Assembly (NCBI GenBank): GCA_016714605.1
Contig: JADKDL010000049.1
Span: forward strand, 82,430 to 146,429
From: Bacteroidales bacterium
GTDB taxonomy: Bacteria > Bacteroidota > Bacteroidia > Bacteroidales > UBA1715
Length of the DNA stretch: 64,000 nt
Reading direction: 5' to 3'
Below the pieces are notes generated by a model. That model was given only the letters and a program-made list of their open reading frames with translations. It was not told the origin of the DNA and did not search any database. A program made the translations under genes and the position numbers. This document shows positions 18,896 to 29,000 of the stretch, piece after piece (the first letter of the stretch is position 1; each line of letters opens with the position of its first letter).

Positions 18896-19362
18896 ATGAA
18901 ACAAAGACTATATATTGATACTTCAGTTTTCGGAGGTTTCTTTGATGAAGAGTTTTCTGAGTTTACAAGACCTCTTTTCACAAGATTTCAGAAAGGCGAT
19001 TTTAAACTCTTATACTCTACTATCACTCAAGAAGAATTAAGTTTTGCTCCGGAAAATGTTAGGGATTTGGTAAAGAGTATGAAAACAGAAATTACTGAGT
19101 TTATTGAAACAACTGACGATGCTATTGATTTAGCAACACAATATATTTCAGAAAAAGTTGTTGGACAAACAAGTTTTGATGATTGTTTACATATTACTCT
19201 TGCCACTATCAATAGGGCAGACTTTTTAGTAAGTTGGAATTTTAAGCATATTGTTAATGTACAAAGAATTCAAGGTTATAATTCATAAATAATAAGAATG
19301 GTTACAAACAATTAGAAATTCGTTCACCAAGAGATTTTATGACTTATGAAGACAACAATTGA
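18896..19362 (+). CDS. PIN-domain toxin-like protein (frame broken near 19285)
   Basis: A small PIN-fold nuclease-type protein starting MKQRLYIDTSVFGGFFD with the first catalytic Asp, an acidic ITQEELSFAPENV segment, and TSFDDCLHITLATINRADFLVSWNFKHIVN carrying the later acidic residues. The first frame stops at TAA 19286-19288 after RIQGYNS. The family tail continues in another frame (NNKNGYKQLEIRSPRDFMTYED) to TGA 19360-19362, and one missing A near 19285 joins them to about 155 residues. PIN toxins usually cleave RNA. It overlaps a small downstream gene by 17 bp, a toxin-antitoxin-like arrangement with the order reversed from most VapBC pairs. Confidence 0.78.
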
Positions 19363-19501
19363 AAAAACTTTTGACTCGGTTAAATTTATGCGTGAACAGA
19401 GAGACCGATTGAGTAAAAAATTATCTTCGATGACTAAGGAAGAAATCGTTGAGTATTTCAAAAAACGCAAGACTGAAGATTCCACAAAACCAAGTGCTTA
19501 A
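19346..19501 (+). CDS. Small protein paired with the PIN gene, possible antitoxin
   Basis: 51 residues starting MKTTIEKTFDSVKFMREQRD, then a helix and SSMTKEEIVEYFKKRK. It begins inside the reconstructed end of the PIN gene, which argues for coupled translation. Small proteins of this pattern (DSVKF.RE followed by TKEE...YFKKR) often follow PIN or similar toxin genes in Bacteroidota, from my memory of such loci. I see no DNA-binding motif, so it would act by binding the partner. It is too short for confident family assignment. Confidence 0.6.
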   Translation: MKTTIEKTFDSVKFMREQRDRLSKKLSSMTKEEIVEYFKKRKTEDSTKPSA

Positions 19502-19618
19502 TATAACAGCCATAAAGCACATTGTTTTTGTTTTGTGTTTTTCTATATGAGTTAATGAAAAATACGCTATAAATGTCTGCACTAAATAAAGTACAGATAA
19601 CTTAAAAATTTATTTTTT

Positions 19619-20140
19619 ATGACAACACTAGATTTTCTCAAAAAACAAGTAATTGAAACGAGAAGTTTCACCAAAAGAATGATTTCTGAAATGCCTGAAG
19701 ATTTATGGTATGAAATTCCTGAAAACACAAACTCGAATTTTGCTTGGCAAATTGGACATATCTTTCTAGCACAAAACTACCATATAATTTCATGTGCATT
19801 CGGTAGAGAACCGAGAATATTTGAAAAAATCCCGGTACAATCTTTTGCTAAAGTTTTCGGAGGATTAGGTAGTATTCAACGCTTTGTTGATAAAGATTTC
19901 GTGTCAACCTCAGAGCTAAAAGATAATTTCGATTTTGTTTTCGATTTGTGCATACAGAAACTTGAAACAGCAAATGACGATATCTTGAGCGAAAATTTAG
20001 AACCTACTCCATTTAAAAACCCAATTGCAAAAAATAAATATGATGCAATATCATGGAGTTTCAAACATGAAATGTGGCATTGTGCTGAAATGGAACAAAT
20101 TAAAATAAAACTTGGCAAACAATTCAAATGGATAAATTAA
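19619..20140 (+). CDS. DinB-like four-helix metal-binding protein
   Basis: A 173-residue all-helical protein. It has the DinB-superfamily layout: WQIGHIFLAQNYHI in helix 2 and SWSFKHEMWHCAEMEQIKIKLG in helix 4, with histidines at the positions that hold a divalent metal in this fold. No signal peptide, so cytoplasmic. Members include thiol-dependent enzymes such as bacillithiol transferases, but most have no known substrate. A bidirectional terminator separates it from the convergent thioesterase gene. Confidence 0.82.
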   Translation: MTTLDFLKKQVIETRSFTKRMISEMPEDLWYEIPENTNSNFAWQIGHIFLAQNYHIISCAFGREPRIFEKIPVQSFAKVFGGLGSIQRFVDKDFVSTSELKDNFDFVFDLCIQKLETANDDILSENLEPTPFKNPIAKNKYDAISWSFKHEMWHCAEMEQIKIKLGKQFKWIN

Positions 20141-20230
20141 AAAGTCAGGATTCGTCTGATTCGTCATTTTTCAAGCAAAATATATTTAAGATTGAGTAAT
20201 CCAATATATTTCAATCAACTCAAAACTAAA

Positions 20231-20273
20231 AATATCGTTTAGTAATTAAAGATTTGTCTAAACGATATTTTTT
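20231..20273. terminator. Bidirectional terminator
   Basis: A perfect 12-bp stem AATATCGTTTAG (20231-20242) / CTAAACGATATT (20258-20269) has a T-run on the plus side and a matching A-run before the stem, so it can act on both strands. It lies between the convergent DinB and thioesterase genes. Confidence 0.85.
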
Positions 20274-20277
20274 GTAA

Positions 20278-20718
20278 TCAACTCTTTTTTAAACTTTTTG
20301 CTTCTTCACATAAAGCAATATCAGCATCTGTAATCGGTTTTATTTCAATATTATGAGCCAAAGGTTTTGTATTTTCGTCAACATTGATAAATGTAATAAA
20401 ACCACTAACCAAAGGCTCCCCTTCTACTTCTTTTGAAACTTCGATATAAGAAACCAAACTACTTTTACCCGCATAAACAATCTTTGATGTGAATTTTAAG
20501 ATTTGTCCTGGTCGTACCGGTTTGGTAAAATACATTCCATGAATTTTTAAACAAACCACTCCTTTGGGGTTGACAATTACCGCGGCAGAAATAAATCCAG
20601 CCTCAACAAACCATTCAGCAGTCCTTCCAGCAAACAAAGTACCGTGATGATTCAAATCTTCGCTTTTCACCAGCCTTGTAGTATAAACCACTTTAGGCTC
20701 TATTATATTTTTTTCCAT
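20278..20718 (-). CDS. Acyl-CoA thioesterase family (hotdog fold)
   Basis: A 146-residue single hotdog-domain protein. The segment EDLNHHGTLFAGRTAEWFVEAGFISA resembles the N-terminal strand and central helix of YciA/BFIT-type acyl-CoA thioesterases (typically N..G..FGG....D), with Asp replaced by Glu in the helix. Further conserved parts are MYFTKPVRPGQILKFTSKIVYAGKSSLVSYIEV and GFITFINVDENTKPLAHN. It would hydrolyse acyl-CoA in the cytoplasm; chain-length preference is unknown. It stands alone on the minus strand. Confidence 0.82.
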   Translation of the reverse strand: MEKNIIEPKVVYTTRLVKSEDLNHHGTLFAGRTAEWFVEAGFISAAVIVNPKGVVCLKIHGMYFTKPVRPGQILKFTSKIVYAGKSSLVSYIEVSKEVEGEPLVSGFITFINVDENTKPLAHNIEIKPITDADIALCEEAKSLKKS

Positions 20719-21016
20719 TGTTGTGTAAATATTATATTTAGTCTGTAAATGTAATGATATGTATTTTCAAAATTACAGAAAAACAATACTTTAATATTTT
20801 TTTTATTAAAATCTGGAAATATATTTCTCTATGTTTTTAATACTTTCTATAAACTTAAACAAGTATTAAACAACAATCTCAGACCATATAGGACATATCT
20901 CATATGAAAATATTAACTTCAAAATGGAATACTTCTTCTTAAAACAAACCAGAGGTCTTGAATACTTCGCGAAGCGAGGATGTTTCGACAAACGGAGGCA
21001 AACCTTAACTGCACAG
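20719..21016. other. Gene-free stretch with dispersed repeat copy
   Basis: About 300 bp without a plausible gene. The left part is AT-rich and would hold the promoter of the minus-strand thioesterase. The right part contains the repeat described at 20925-20981. Confidence 0.6.
20925..20981 (-). repeat. Dispersed hairpin repeat, copy A
   Basis: Read on the minus strand this begins TCCTCGCTTCGCGAAGTATT and continues with the small hairpin AGACC-TCT-GGTTT and then GTTTTAAG. Copies B (51425-51490) and C (52651-52706) carry the same order of words with AGGCC-TCT-GGCCT. The A-T exchange in the stem keeps the pairing, suggesting selection on structure or recent common origin. Confidence 0.75.
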
Positions 21017-22078
21017 TTAATCTGCATTTACAGAACAAAAAATTTCTTTACATATTTTGTCAAGCTCATTTATCCATGCACTATTCCTAAGACCTGTTTG
21101 TAAAACTGATTTACTTATGAATTGTTTTGATTCGCTACGTAAAGTAATAAAATCATTTAATTTTTTTATATACGTCACATACTGACTGTCTGTAAGAACA
21201 GATGAAACAACATAATCTATCTCCCTGTCAAGAAACCTAACTTTTTTAAAACTACAATCATCCACAAATCTATACGAAGTTATCTTCTCAATTAATAATT
21301 TTCTTAACAATTTCAGTTGAGAAGGTTGTATAGTTATTAAATCATTCATTTGGTTTAAAAACATATTCAAAACTGTTAAGGTATCAGTAGGGTAATACTC
21401 ATAATAAGTTATGGGACATTTTCTAATTATATTTTTAGCATCATCTAAACAAGTTAAATTATTAATTATAAGAGAATCTTTATATTGTTCTTTCTTGTAT
21501 TTTTCAATTAATTTCTCAACAGATCCATATTTATATTTAATAATAGAATGAAAATCATACAATTGATTATCTTCGAGTTCAATAAAAGTAATTTTAGGAT
21601 CAATAGATATTAAAGTTTTACGACTAGCTAACTCATGATTAAAAAAATTAAAGAAACATATAAAATTGGTATTGAAATTTGTATCTCTTAAAACATCTAA
21701 AAATTTATCATTTATAGTATCTTTAATAAATACCCTTGAATGGTAACTATATGCATCTACCCTAGTAAGACTTTTAATAATTCTGTTATTATATTTAATA
21801 ATAACTTCTGCTTTATATTCATTTATCAAAATATGTTCATAAAGAATAAAATCATTACTTAAAATATTAGCACTTTTGTCTAATTCCAAAAAAGGAATTA
21901 TTTCAACAGTATAACTATCATTTATAGATTCATTTTTATTTGTAGATTGTTTTAATTCACTCAAAACCTTCTTTTTAAAATTCAAAATATTTTTTTCCAA
22001 AATACTTTTATTTTGAGAAAATAGAGTACTACAAAATAGTAAAGAAAAAAAGAAAATGTGTTTAATTTTATTATTCAT
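21017..22078 (-). CDS. Secreted protein of unknown function
   Basis: 353 residues. A signal peptide (MNNKIKHIFFFSLLFCSTLFSQ) is followed by a charged helical stretch (ILNFKKKVLSELKQSTNK), then mixed alpha/beta sequence. Late in the protein ITSYRFVDDCSFKKVRFLDREIDYVVSSVL and a helical end with ICKEIFCSVNAD may supply cysteines for a disulfide. No family recognised. It is probably periplasmic or surface exposed. Flanked by a dispersed repeat copy downstream and a divergent DUF1398 gene upstream, it looks accessory and strain-variable rather than housekeeping. Confidence 0.6.
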   Translation of the reverse strand: MNNKIKHIFFFSLLFCSTLFSQNKSILEKNILNFKKKVLSELKQSTNKNESINDSYTVEIIPFLELDKSANILSNDFILYEHILINEYKAEVIIKYNNRIIKSLTRVDAYSYHSRVFIKDTINDKFLDVLRDTNFNTNFICFFNFFNHELASRKTLISIDPKITFIELEDNQLYDFHSIIKYKYGSVEKLIEKYKKEQYKDSLIINNLTCLDDAKNIIRKCPITYYEYYPTDTLTVLNMFLNQMNDLITIQPSQLKLLRKLLIEKITSYRFVDDCSFKKVRFLDREIDYVVSSVLTDSQYVTYIKKLNDFITLRSESKQFISKSVLQTGLRNSAWINELDKICKEIFCSVNAD

Positions 22079-22230
22079 TTGAGGTATTATTAAAAATAAT
22101 TATGAACTCACTCGTTTGGCTTTGCTTCCAAAACTAAAATCTGCATTCCATGTCTCAAATATAATCAAATTTAGAAACACATTTTAAAGCAGTAAAATCT
22201 TTATTTTCCATTTGCATTAAAAACAAAATA

Positions 22231-22264
22231 ACTATTTCAAAAATCATTGAAATAGTTTACAATT
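22231..22264 (+). promoter_or_regulatory. Inverted repeat and possible promoter before DUF1398 gene
   Basis: ACTATTTCA (22231-22239) and TGAAATAGT (22248-22256) form a perfect 9-bp inverted repeat with an 8-bp spacer, suitable for a dimeric repressor. It abuts TTTACAATTTTG, a loose -7-like element. The ATG is about 45 bp downstream. Confidence 0.35.
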
Positions 22265-22309
22265 TTGCTCGACTAAAAGCATATAATTTCAATCAAAAAT
22301 AAAAACTAA

Positions 22310-22699
22310 ATGTTTACCGTTGAACAAATTATAGCTGCTCATAGCAAAGTAAAATCAGGTTCAGACTTTCCTGCATATATTAAAGACCTAAAGAAGTTGG
22401 GTGTTCTAAATTATGAAGCTTTCGTAACCGATGGACATACAAACTATTTTGGCGAAAATGATTATGAAGTTTCGAGTAATCCAAAATATGAAGCATTGAA
22501 CATATCGATGATTTCAAACATTGAGCAGTTTAAATCGGATATAAAAGCCCATCAACAAGGAAAAACAAATTACCAGACGTTTTGTAATGATTGTGCAAAA
22601 TCGGGTGTAGAAAAATGGATTGTTGATATTCAAAAAATGACTTGCACATACTATGATAAAGTTGGAAACATGCTACTGGCGGAACAAATTCCAAATTAA
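22310..22699 (+). CDS. DUF1398 family protein
   Basis: 129 residues, cytoplasmic. The whole sequence follows the DUF1398 pattern: MFTVEQIIAAHSKVKSGSDF, then YEAFVTDGHTNYFG, QFKSDIKAHQQGKTNYQTFC and CAKSGVEKWIVDIQKMTC. The family is widespread in Bacteroidota and enterobacteria (YbcV-like) and has no established biochemical role; the database label phage envelope protein is not supported by anything visible here. It is monocistronic, with a gene-free region of almost 900 bp after it. Confidence 0.85.
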   Translation: MFTVEQIIAAHSKVKSGSDFPAYIKDLKKLGVLNYEAFVTDGHTNYFGENDYEVSSNPKYEALNISMISNIEQFKSDIKAHQQGKTNYQTFCNDCAKSGVEKWIVDIQKMTCTYYDKVGNMLLAEQIPN

Positions 22700-23590
22700 G
22701 AATATTATCTACATTTCTATGATTTTATTATATATTCTCGCAAATAAAAACCAATATGAAACATTTGTACTAGGTATATGACACACTTGTCGCTAGTAAT
22801 TGCCTTAAAAACGATATATCTTTGCTTAGAGGTTAACAATAATATGGTTCTGATATTGAACTAAGTTTGTTTTTTAATGTTATAAGACAAGAATGATTAT
22901 GGTGTCTTAAATTTTTGGTAGTTGCGGTTGGTATAAATTCGTTTCGTCTTTATACCAACCAAGATACCGAAATCAAGCACAAAATATTTACCCTTACCCA
23001 ACATTACTTTTGCTTAATTTTCAATATCTAATTAAGCCTATAGACAGATCTAAAAGATTTTCAAACAAATAAACCTCACACCCCACTTTCATTAACATCT
23101 GATTTTCTTATTGAGAAAACATAACTCAAGTAGCTAATAATTAAAGTGTTGGTAACTCAGAAATTGCTTCAAAAATAAAATTCCACAAATCTAAATATTC
23201 TACTGATATGAATATTTATCTATTTTAATCTCTATTCCCAAACAAATAATAAAATTCGAAGTATAAAAATTTATTGTTTTATATAAAAATTCACACAAAA
23301 AATCGTTATCTTTAAGCTGTATAATCGAGGTTGAGGGAAATCTTTAATTGCAATTATTGTTTAAGAAAATAAATATATTTTTTTTACAAGTTAAACTCGC
23401 TGAAATCAAACAATACAGTTGAGTTGAAAAAGGAATTGTAATGTAACGAAATGAAAAAAAGGTGTTATCTAATAAACATAATTTATTGTATTTGGAGTAA
23501 AAAAATAATTGATTGAAATATAAATCAGACAATTATTAATTATCAAAAAAACAGCAATTTAAATTGTTGAACAGTAAAATTCTCAAAATC
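22700..23590. other. Gene-free region with one strong hairpin
   Basis: About 890 bp in which I see no plausible gene on either strand. The notable element is a perfect 12-bp inverted repeat, GGTTGGTATAAA (22926-22937) and TTTATACCAACC (22949-22960), with an 11-nt loop. The right-hand part must contain the promoter of the GH5 gene. The size and lack of coding suggest either a decayed gene or an RNA. Confidence 0.5.
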
Positions 23591-25834
23591 ATGCAAACAC
23601 AGATATTTATCAATTCACTATTTATAGACAAGAATAAAACTTGGAATAACTATTTTGCAATTACACTTATTACTTGTACTTTTTTCTCAGCTATCTATTC
23701 TCAAGCAAACACGGCAAAAACCGGAATGCGCAATATTACATCAGTTCAAATTGTTGCCGACATGGGAGCCGGCTATAATCTAGGCAATACGTTTGACAGC
23801 AAATGCGCCGGTATAGAAGCCGAAATTTGCTGGGACAATCCATATACCACTCAAGCAATAATTGATAAAATAGCTACTCGTGGCTTCAAAACACTGAGAT
23901 TGCCGGTAACATGGGATTTGCACATTGGTGCTGCTCCAAATTATACTATTGATAAAGCATGGCTCGATAGAGTTGAAGTTGTGGCAAATTATGCATTCAA
24001 AAATGATATGTACGTTATCTTAAACACACACCACGAAGGCGATTGGATAAAACCAACCTATGCCGACAGTGCTGCTATAAGTAATAAACTATCGAAACTT
24101 TGGACACAGATAGCTACTCGTTTTAAAAGCTATGGCGATTATCTTATTTTTGAAACATTAAACGAACCAAGGCTAGAGAAATCGGCAGAGGAATGGAACG
24201 GTGGCACTTTAGAGGGCAGAAATTGTGTAAATCACTATCATTCCGTTGCACTTAAAGCAATACGAGCTACAGGTGGTAATAATGCACTCAGACATGTTAT
24301 GGTAAGTACCTATGCCGCAAGTACCAATCAATTAGCATTCGATGCGTATGTTAGGACAAATAACGATTCTCGCATTATAGTTTCAATGCACAGCTACTTT
24401 CCTTGGTTATTTAGTTTGGAAACAGTCTCTACTTGGGGATCGGCTACCGATATAGCTGAAATGGATGCACAATTCGACAGAATAGCTAACGCTTTCATTG
24501 CCAAAGGATATCCGGTAGTTATGGGCGAATGGGGTGCAAAAAACAACAATAATATTACAGACCGCTTAAGACATGCTGCTTATTACGTTAAAAAATGTAA
24601 ACAAAAAGGTATTTGTCCGGTATATTGGGACAATGGAAAATCTGCCGAATTTGGTCTTCTCAATAGAACGACGTTAAATTGGGACTTCGGAAATTATGCC
24701 GATACCATTATAAACGCATTCAAATACAAGCAATGTACCTCTACAAATCATAAAGCCTATATTGCGGTAAATGATGGAGCGTTTCAAAACATAACAGAGG
24801 TTACCATTAATAGAGGCGATAATGTTAAGCTAAAAGTTGAATTTACGCCTGCAAATACTGCAAAATGGTTTTTACCAAATACAACCACAACTACTTCTGC
24901 AAATGAATTGGTTTTATCTAATATTCAATTTGCTAATAATGGAACATACGCCTACGTACCTACAAACACGACTACATGCAATAGCAGCACTTCAATGGTA
25001 GTAAAATTAAACATTTATCAGGCTGAGGATTTCATTACTCAAAGTGGCATAACTACAGAAACTACGAGCGATGCAGGAGGCGGGTTAAATACCGGCTATA
25101 CAGAAAATAACGATTGGAGCACCGATACTATAACTATTCCTAAATCAGGCATTTACAATATTTCTGCACGGGTAGCCACAAATACAACCGGAGGTACAAT
25201 AGAATGTAGTATTGGCGATTCAATACTCGGCTCTATACCCGTTGAGGATGCAAAATCTAACGGTTGGCAAGATTGGTATACCACAAATCCTACCCAGCTT
25301 TTATTAGAGGCTGGTAGTCATGAACTTAAATTCACTTACAAAGGAGCAACGGGTTATTTATTCAATCTAAATTGGTTCGATATACTTTTTTATCAAGACA
25401 TTCAAAATATAGAATTAAAAAAAGGATGGAATCTAATTTCTACCTATCTCACTAATAATCATATAGATTTTAAAAATAGCTTTCCTAATGCAACAATTAT
25501 TAAAACCGATAATCAATTCTATTATTCCTCTCAAAGTGATTTTTTGAATACATTAAAAACATTAGATTCGGGCAAGGGTTACATATTGTATAATTCTCAA
25601 AATGAAACTATAACAGTAGCTGGAATACAAAATCTTAATCAAATCCAGGACTTACAACTAGGTTGGAACTTAATTGGAATATCATCAGTTACACCCATAC
25701 CTGTTTCATCTATTGATAATGTTACTATTATAAAAAACTTCGATGGGTTTTATGAACCAGGAAATGCAATGAGTACACTAAGCAATTTGGAAACTGGAAA
25801 AGCATATTATATATTGAAAAACCCTGAAAATTAA
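23591..25834 (+). CDS. GH5 endoglucanase with CBM6 and C-terminal GWN-type repeats
   Basis: A secreted beta-glucanase, 747 residues from ATG 23591 (TTG 23564 also possible). Order of parts: signal/anchor to about residue 40; GH5 catalytic domain with MGAGYNLGNTFD, acid/base Glu about 192 in ETLNEPR, HSYFPW, and nucleophile Glu about 313 in VMGEWGA; an Ig-like module; a CBM6-like module starting IYQAEDF; and two repeats of an unnamed domain beginning LKKGWNLIS and LQLGWNLIG. No T9SS sorting motif is visible, so the GWN domain may serve in attachment. Likely acts on cellulose or mixed glucans. The regulator gene follows. Confidence 0.88.
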   Translation: MQTQIFINSLFIDKNKTWNNYFAITLITCTFFSAIYSQANTAKTGMRNITSVQIVADMGAGYNLGNTFDSKCAGIEAEICWDNPYTTQAIIDKIATRGFKTLRLPVTWDLHIGAAPNYTIDKAWLDRVEVVANYAFKNDMYVILNTHHEGDWIKPTYADSAAISNKLSKLWTQIATRFKSYGDYLIFETLNEPRLEKSAEEWNGGTLEGRNCVNHYHSVALKAIRATGGNNALRHVMVSTYAASTNQLAFDAYVRTNNDSRIIVSMHSYFPWLFSLETVSTWGSATDIAEMDAQFDRIANAFIAKGYPVVMGEWGAKNNNNITDRLRHAAYYVKKCKQKGICPVYWDNGKSAEFGLLNRTTLNWDFGNYADTIINAFKYKQCTSTNHKAYIAVNDGAFQNITEVTINRGDNVKLKVEFTPANTAKWFLPNTTTTTSANELVLSNIQFANNGTYAYVPTNTTTCNSSTSMVVKLNIYQAEDFITQSGITTETTSDAGGGLNTGYTENNDWSTDTITIPKSGIYNISARVATNTTGGTIECSIGDSILGSIPVEDAKSNGWQDWYTTNPTQLLLEAGSHELKFTYKGATGYLFNLNWFDILFYQDIQNIELKKGWNLISTYLTNNHIDFKNSFPNATIIKTDNQFYYSSQSDFLNTLKTLDSGKGYILYNSQNETITVAGIQNLNQIQDLQLGWNLIGISSVTPIPVSSIDNVTIIKNFDGFYEPGNAMSTLSNLETGKAYYILKNPEN

Positions 25835-26028
25835 TATTTCAAAAATGAAAATTGTTTAAAGTTCACAAATTAGGCCTTTATCTATTTAATATTGAGCCAT
25901 TTTTAATTTCAATTAATAGAATAAAGGTTCTCAAATTAAATAAAAATACTTACAAAGAAATAAAATAGAATTTGTAACTTACTACTTCATTTATTTATTT
26001 AAAAAAAACTCTTCAGCTACTCCGGTAA

Positions 26029-29000
26029 ATGAACAATCTAAGATTTACAACTGCAAATTCAATTGTATTTTTCAATCGGTGTTTTATACTCTTATTGCTC
26101 TTAATTTCTATTTCAAAAAAAACCTCAGCAGTAGAATCAGGATCAATCTTCATTAACTACTCTCATGCAGAAGGTTTAACCCATAAATTTATTTACAATA
26201 TAATAAGAGACTCCGACGGTTTCCTATGGATTGCAACATCGAGCGGCTTAGGCAGATTTGATAGTTATTCGTTTGAAAATTACATTAATAAAAAACAAAA
26301 CTCTAACTTTCTAGAAGGAGTTGCTATATATGGAGTTGCAGAAGGAAAAAATGGGAGAATTTGGCTCTCAACCGATGCCGGAGTAGGATATTTCAATAAA
26401 ATTGAAGAGCGTTTCTTCTCTGTGAAAAATGTTCTTTTAAAAGATCATGTATTCAAAAAAGATATTACCGTAGATGATAAAGGTTTGGTGTGGTTATTTA
26501 ATCAAAATTTAAAATTTATTGCCTACGACCCTCAACAAGATTCTGTAATACTTCATATTCCTGATTATAAAACATGGGGAGTGGACGAAGCCTTTTACAT
26601 TCATCACTTTTTGGTTGTTGGCGATGATATTTGGATAGCCAGTAACCAAGGAATTGCTACCTATAATTATAAGAACAAACAGTTTTCGTTTATTCACAAA
26701 ACTACACACAATCACTGCCATACAATGCGCAGAGCCGATAATAATACCATTGTAGTTACATATATGTTTGATGGTGTATATATTATTGACATAAACAAAA
26801 AGAAAACACAATTCATTAGCAAAACGCTTATAGAAGAAAAAATTGGTGCCAATACTTCATTATTTGATGCAGTTTTAGAAGCAGACAGTACTTTATGGGT
26901 GTCAGTATCGCCAGGCATGGTGAGTATAAAGAATGATAACTTTCAGTATCATTGTTTCGATTCTCGACAAAATTTTTTCAGTGGCGATGTTGTATCATGC
27001 TTATTTCGAGATTTTGAAAATAATTTATGGATAGGAACTTATGGAGATGGCATTTTTTTAAAGAAAAAAAACAATTCAAAGTTCAATTTCTTTACCAGAC
27101 TTTATAAGAATGATATAAAGAAAACACATATTTCTGGTCTTACGGTTTTCCCCAATAACTCACTTTTATACCGCGACACAAAGGGGGTATATATATGCAA
27201 TGACTATAAAAAATTAAATATAGACTGTGCGAAACGAATATTTAATGCACCCTCTCCTAATATGTTCCCCCTTGACAACCGCTATGCTCTTATAAGTGCT
27301 GTTGACACCTTCTTTATATTTGATTCCCAAGATAACTCTCTTAAAAGATCATTCATAGGAACTGCACCTGCTAGTGCATACAGAGATGCATCCGGAATAA
27401 TTTGGATTGGAACTTGGCATGGTTATATAATAGGATTTGATGCCCAAGGAAATAAAAAAATAGAAAGAGCTATTGATACTGCTTATAAAACATTTTATGC
27501 AGTAACGTCTATATGCGGCGAAAAAGATGGATCGTTGTGGCTAGGAACATCAGGTTTGGGAGTGATTCATATAACCAATCCGACTCAAAAAAATGCTACT
27601 ATTGAGTACTATAATAAAAGCGGAAAGGGAAAATACTTTTTAAACTCTTACACTGTTAATAGTCTATATATAGATCAATCAGAGAATTTATGGATAGGCA
27701 CAAATGGAGCCGGATTGATAAAAAGGGATAAAAAAACGAAGCAGATTGAAACGTTTACTTCTATTAATGGACTGAAATCAAACATTATAGAATCAATTAT
27801 TGCCGATAACGACAATAATATATGGTTTTCATCAATAATGATTTCAAAATATGATACGAAACAAAAGGTTTTTACACACTTTACAAATTTTGACGGAATA
27901 AACGGAAATTTTGTAGCCAAAGCTAGTTGCAAAGCTCCAAATGGCGATTTATTATTTGCAAACACAGAAGGGGTATTTGTTTTCAATCCGAACGAAATAA
28001 AAGAAAGAGAAGAGGCTTCAAAGCCTTTGCTTACCAGCTTTCGCATTAGAGGTTCTGTAGTAAATACAGGCGACACACTAGACGGCTATGTTTTCAATTC
28101 TAAATCAATAACATATGCAGAAAAATTTTCATTACCATATTATCTAAATACATTTGCTATTGAATTTGCCAGTATCTATTTTCATGAATCTCAAACTATT
28201 AATTATGAGTACATGCTAGAAGGTATTGATAACACATGGATTCCGGCAGATACCCGTACCCGTTTGGCTTCTTATTCCGGACTGCAAGCCGGCACCTACA
28301 TCTTCAAGGTAAGAGCCAGTTTTGGAGCAGGAAAATGGAGCGATGTGAGAGTTTTAGTAATAAAAATAACTCCACCTTGGTGGAAATCTTGGTGGTTTAG
28401 AATCTTTGTAATAAGTTTATTTTCAACACTTTCATTTCTATTTTTTGTTTTAAGAACAAGAAATTTAAAGAAACATAATATTGAACTTGAAAAAATAGTG
28501 TCGAAACGTACCCTTGAACTGGAATTGGCAAATAAATCGCTTCAGGAAACAACAAAAAATCTCGATATAAAAAACAAAAATCTCGAAGAGCATCAAATGG
28601 TTATCGAGATGAAAAACAAAGATTTGCACGATGCTTTAAATACAAAAGATAAACTGATAACCATTCTTGGTCACGACTTTAAAAATCCGTTAACCGGCTT
28701 ACATGGAATAGCAACTTTACTTCAAAAAGAAAGTGAAAAAGCTACATCACCAAAAATAAAAAAATATTCAGATTACATACTCTCTTCATCAACATCATTA
28801 ATGAATCAAATGTTGATGTTACTTGACTGGGCGCAAAGTCAGTTTCATTCTCTGCAATACAATCCGGCAGAGGTGAATATTGGAGTTTTACTCAACGATG
28901 CAATAAATCTTTTGAGTGAAAATGCTCGACAAAAACAGATTACAATAAGTACCCATTTTGAATATTCTACCAATGCTTTTATAGATTCAAGAATGGTAAG

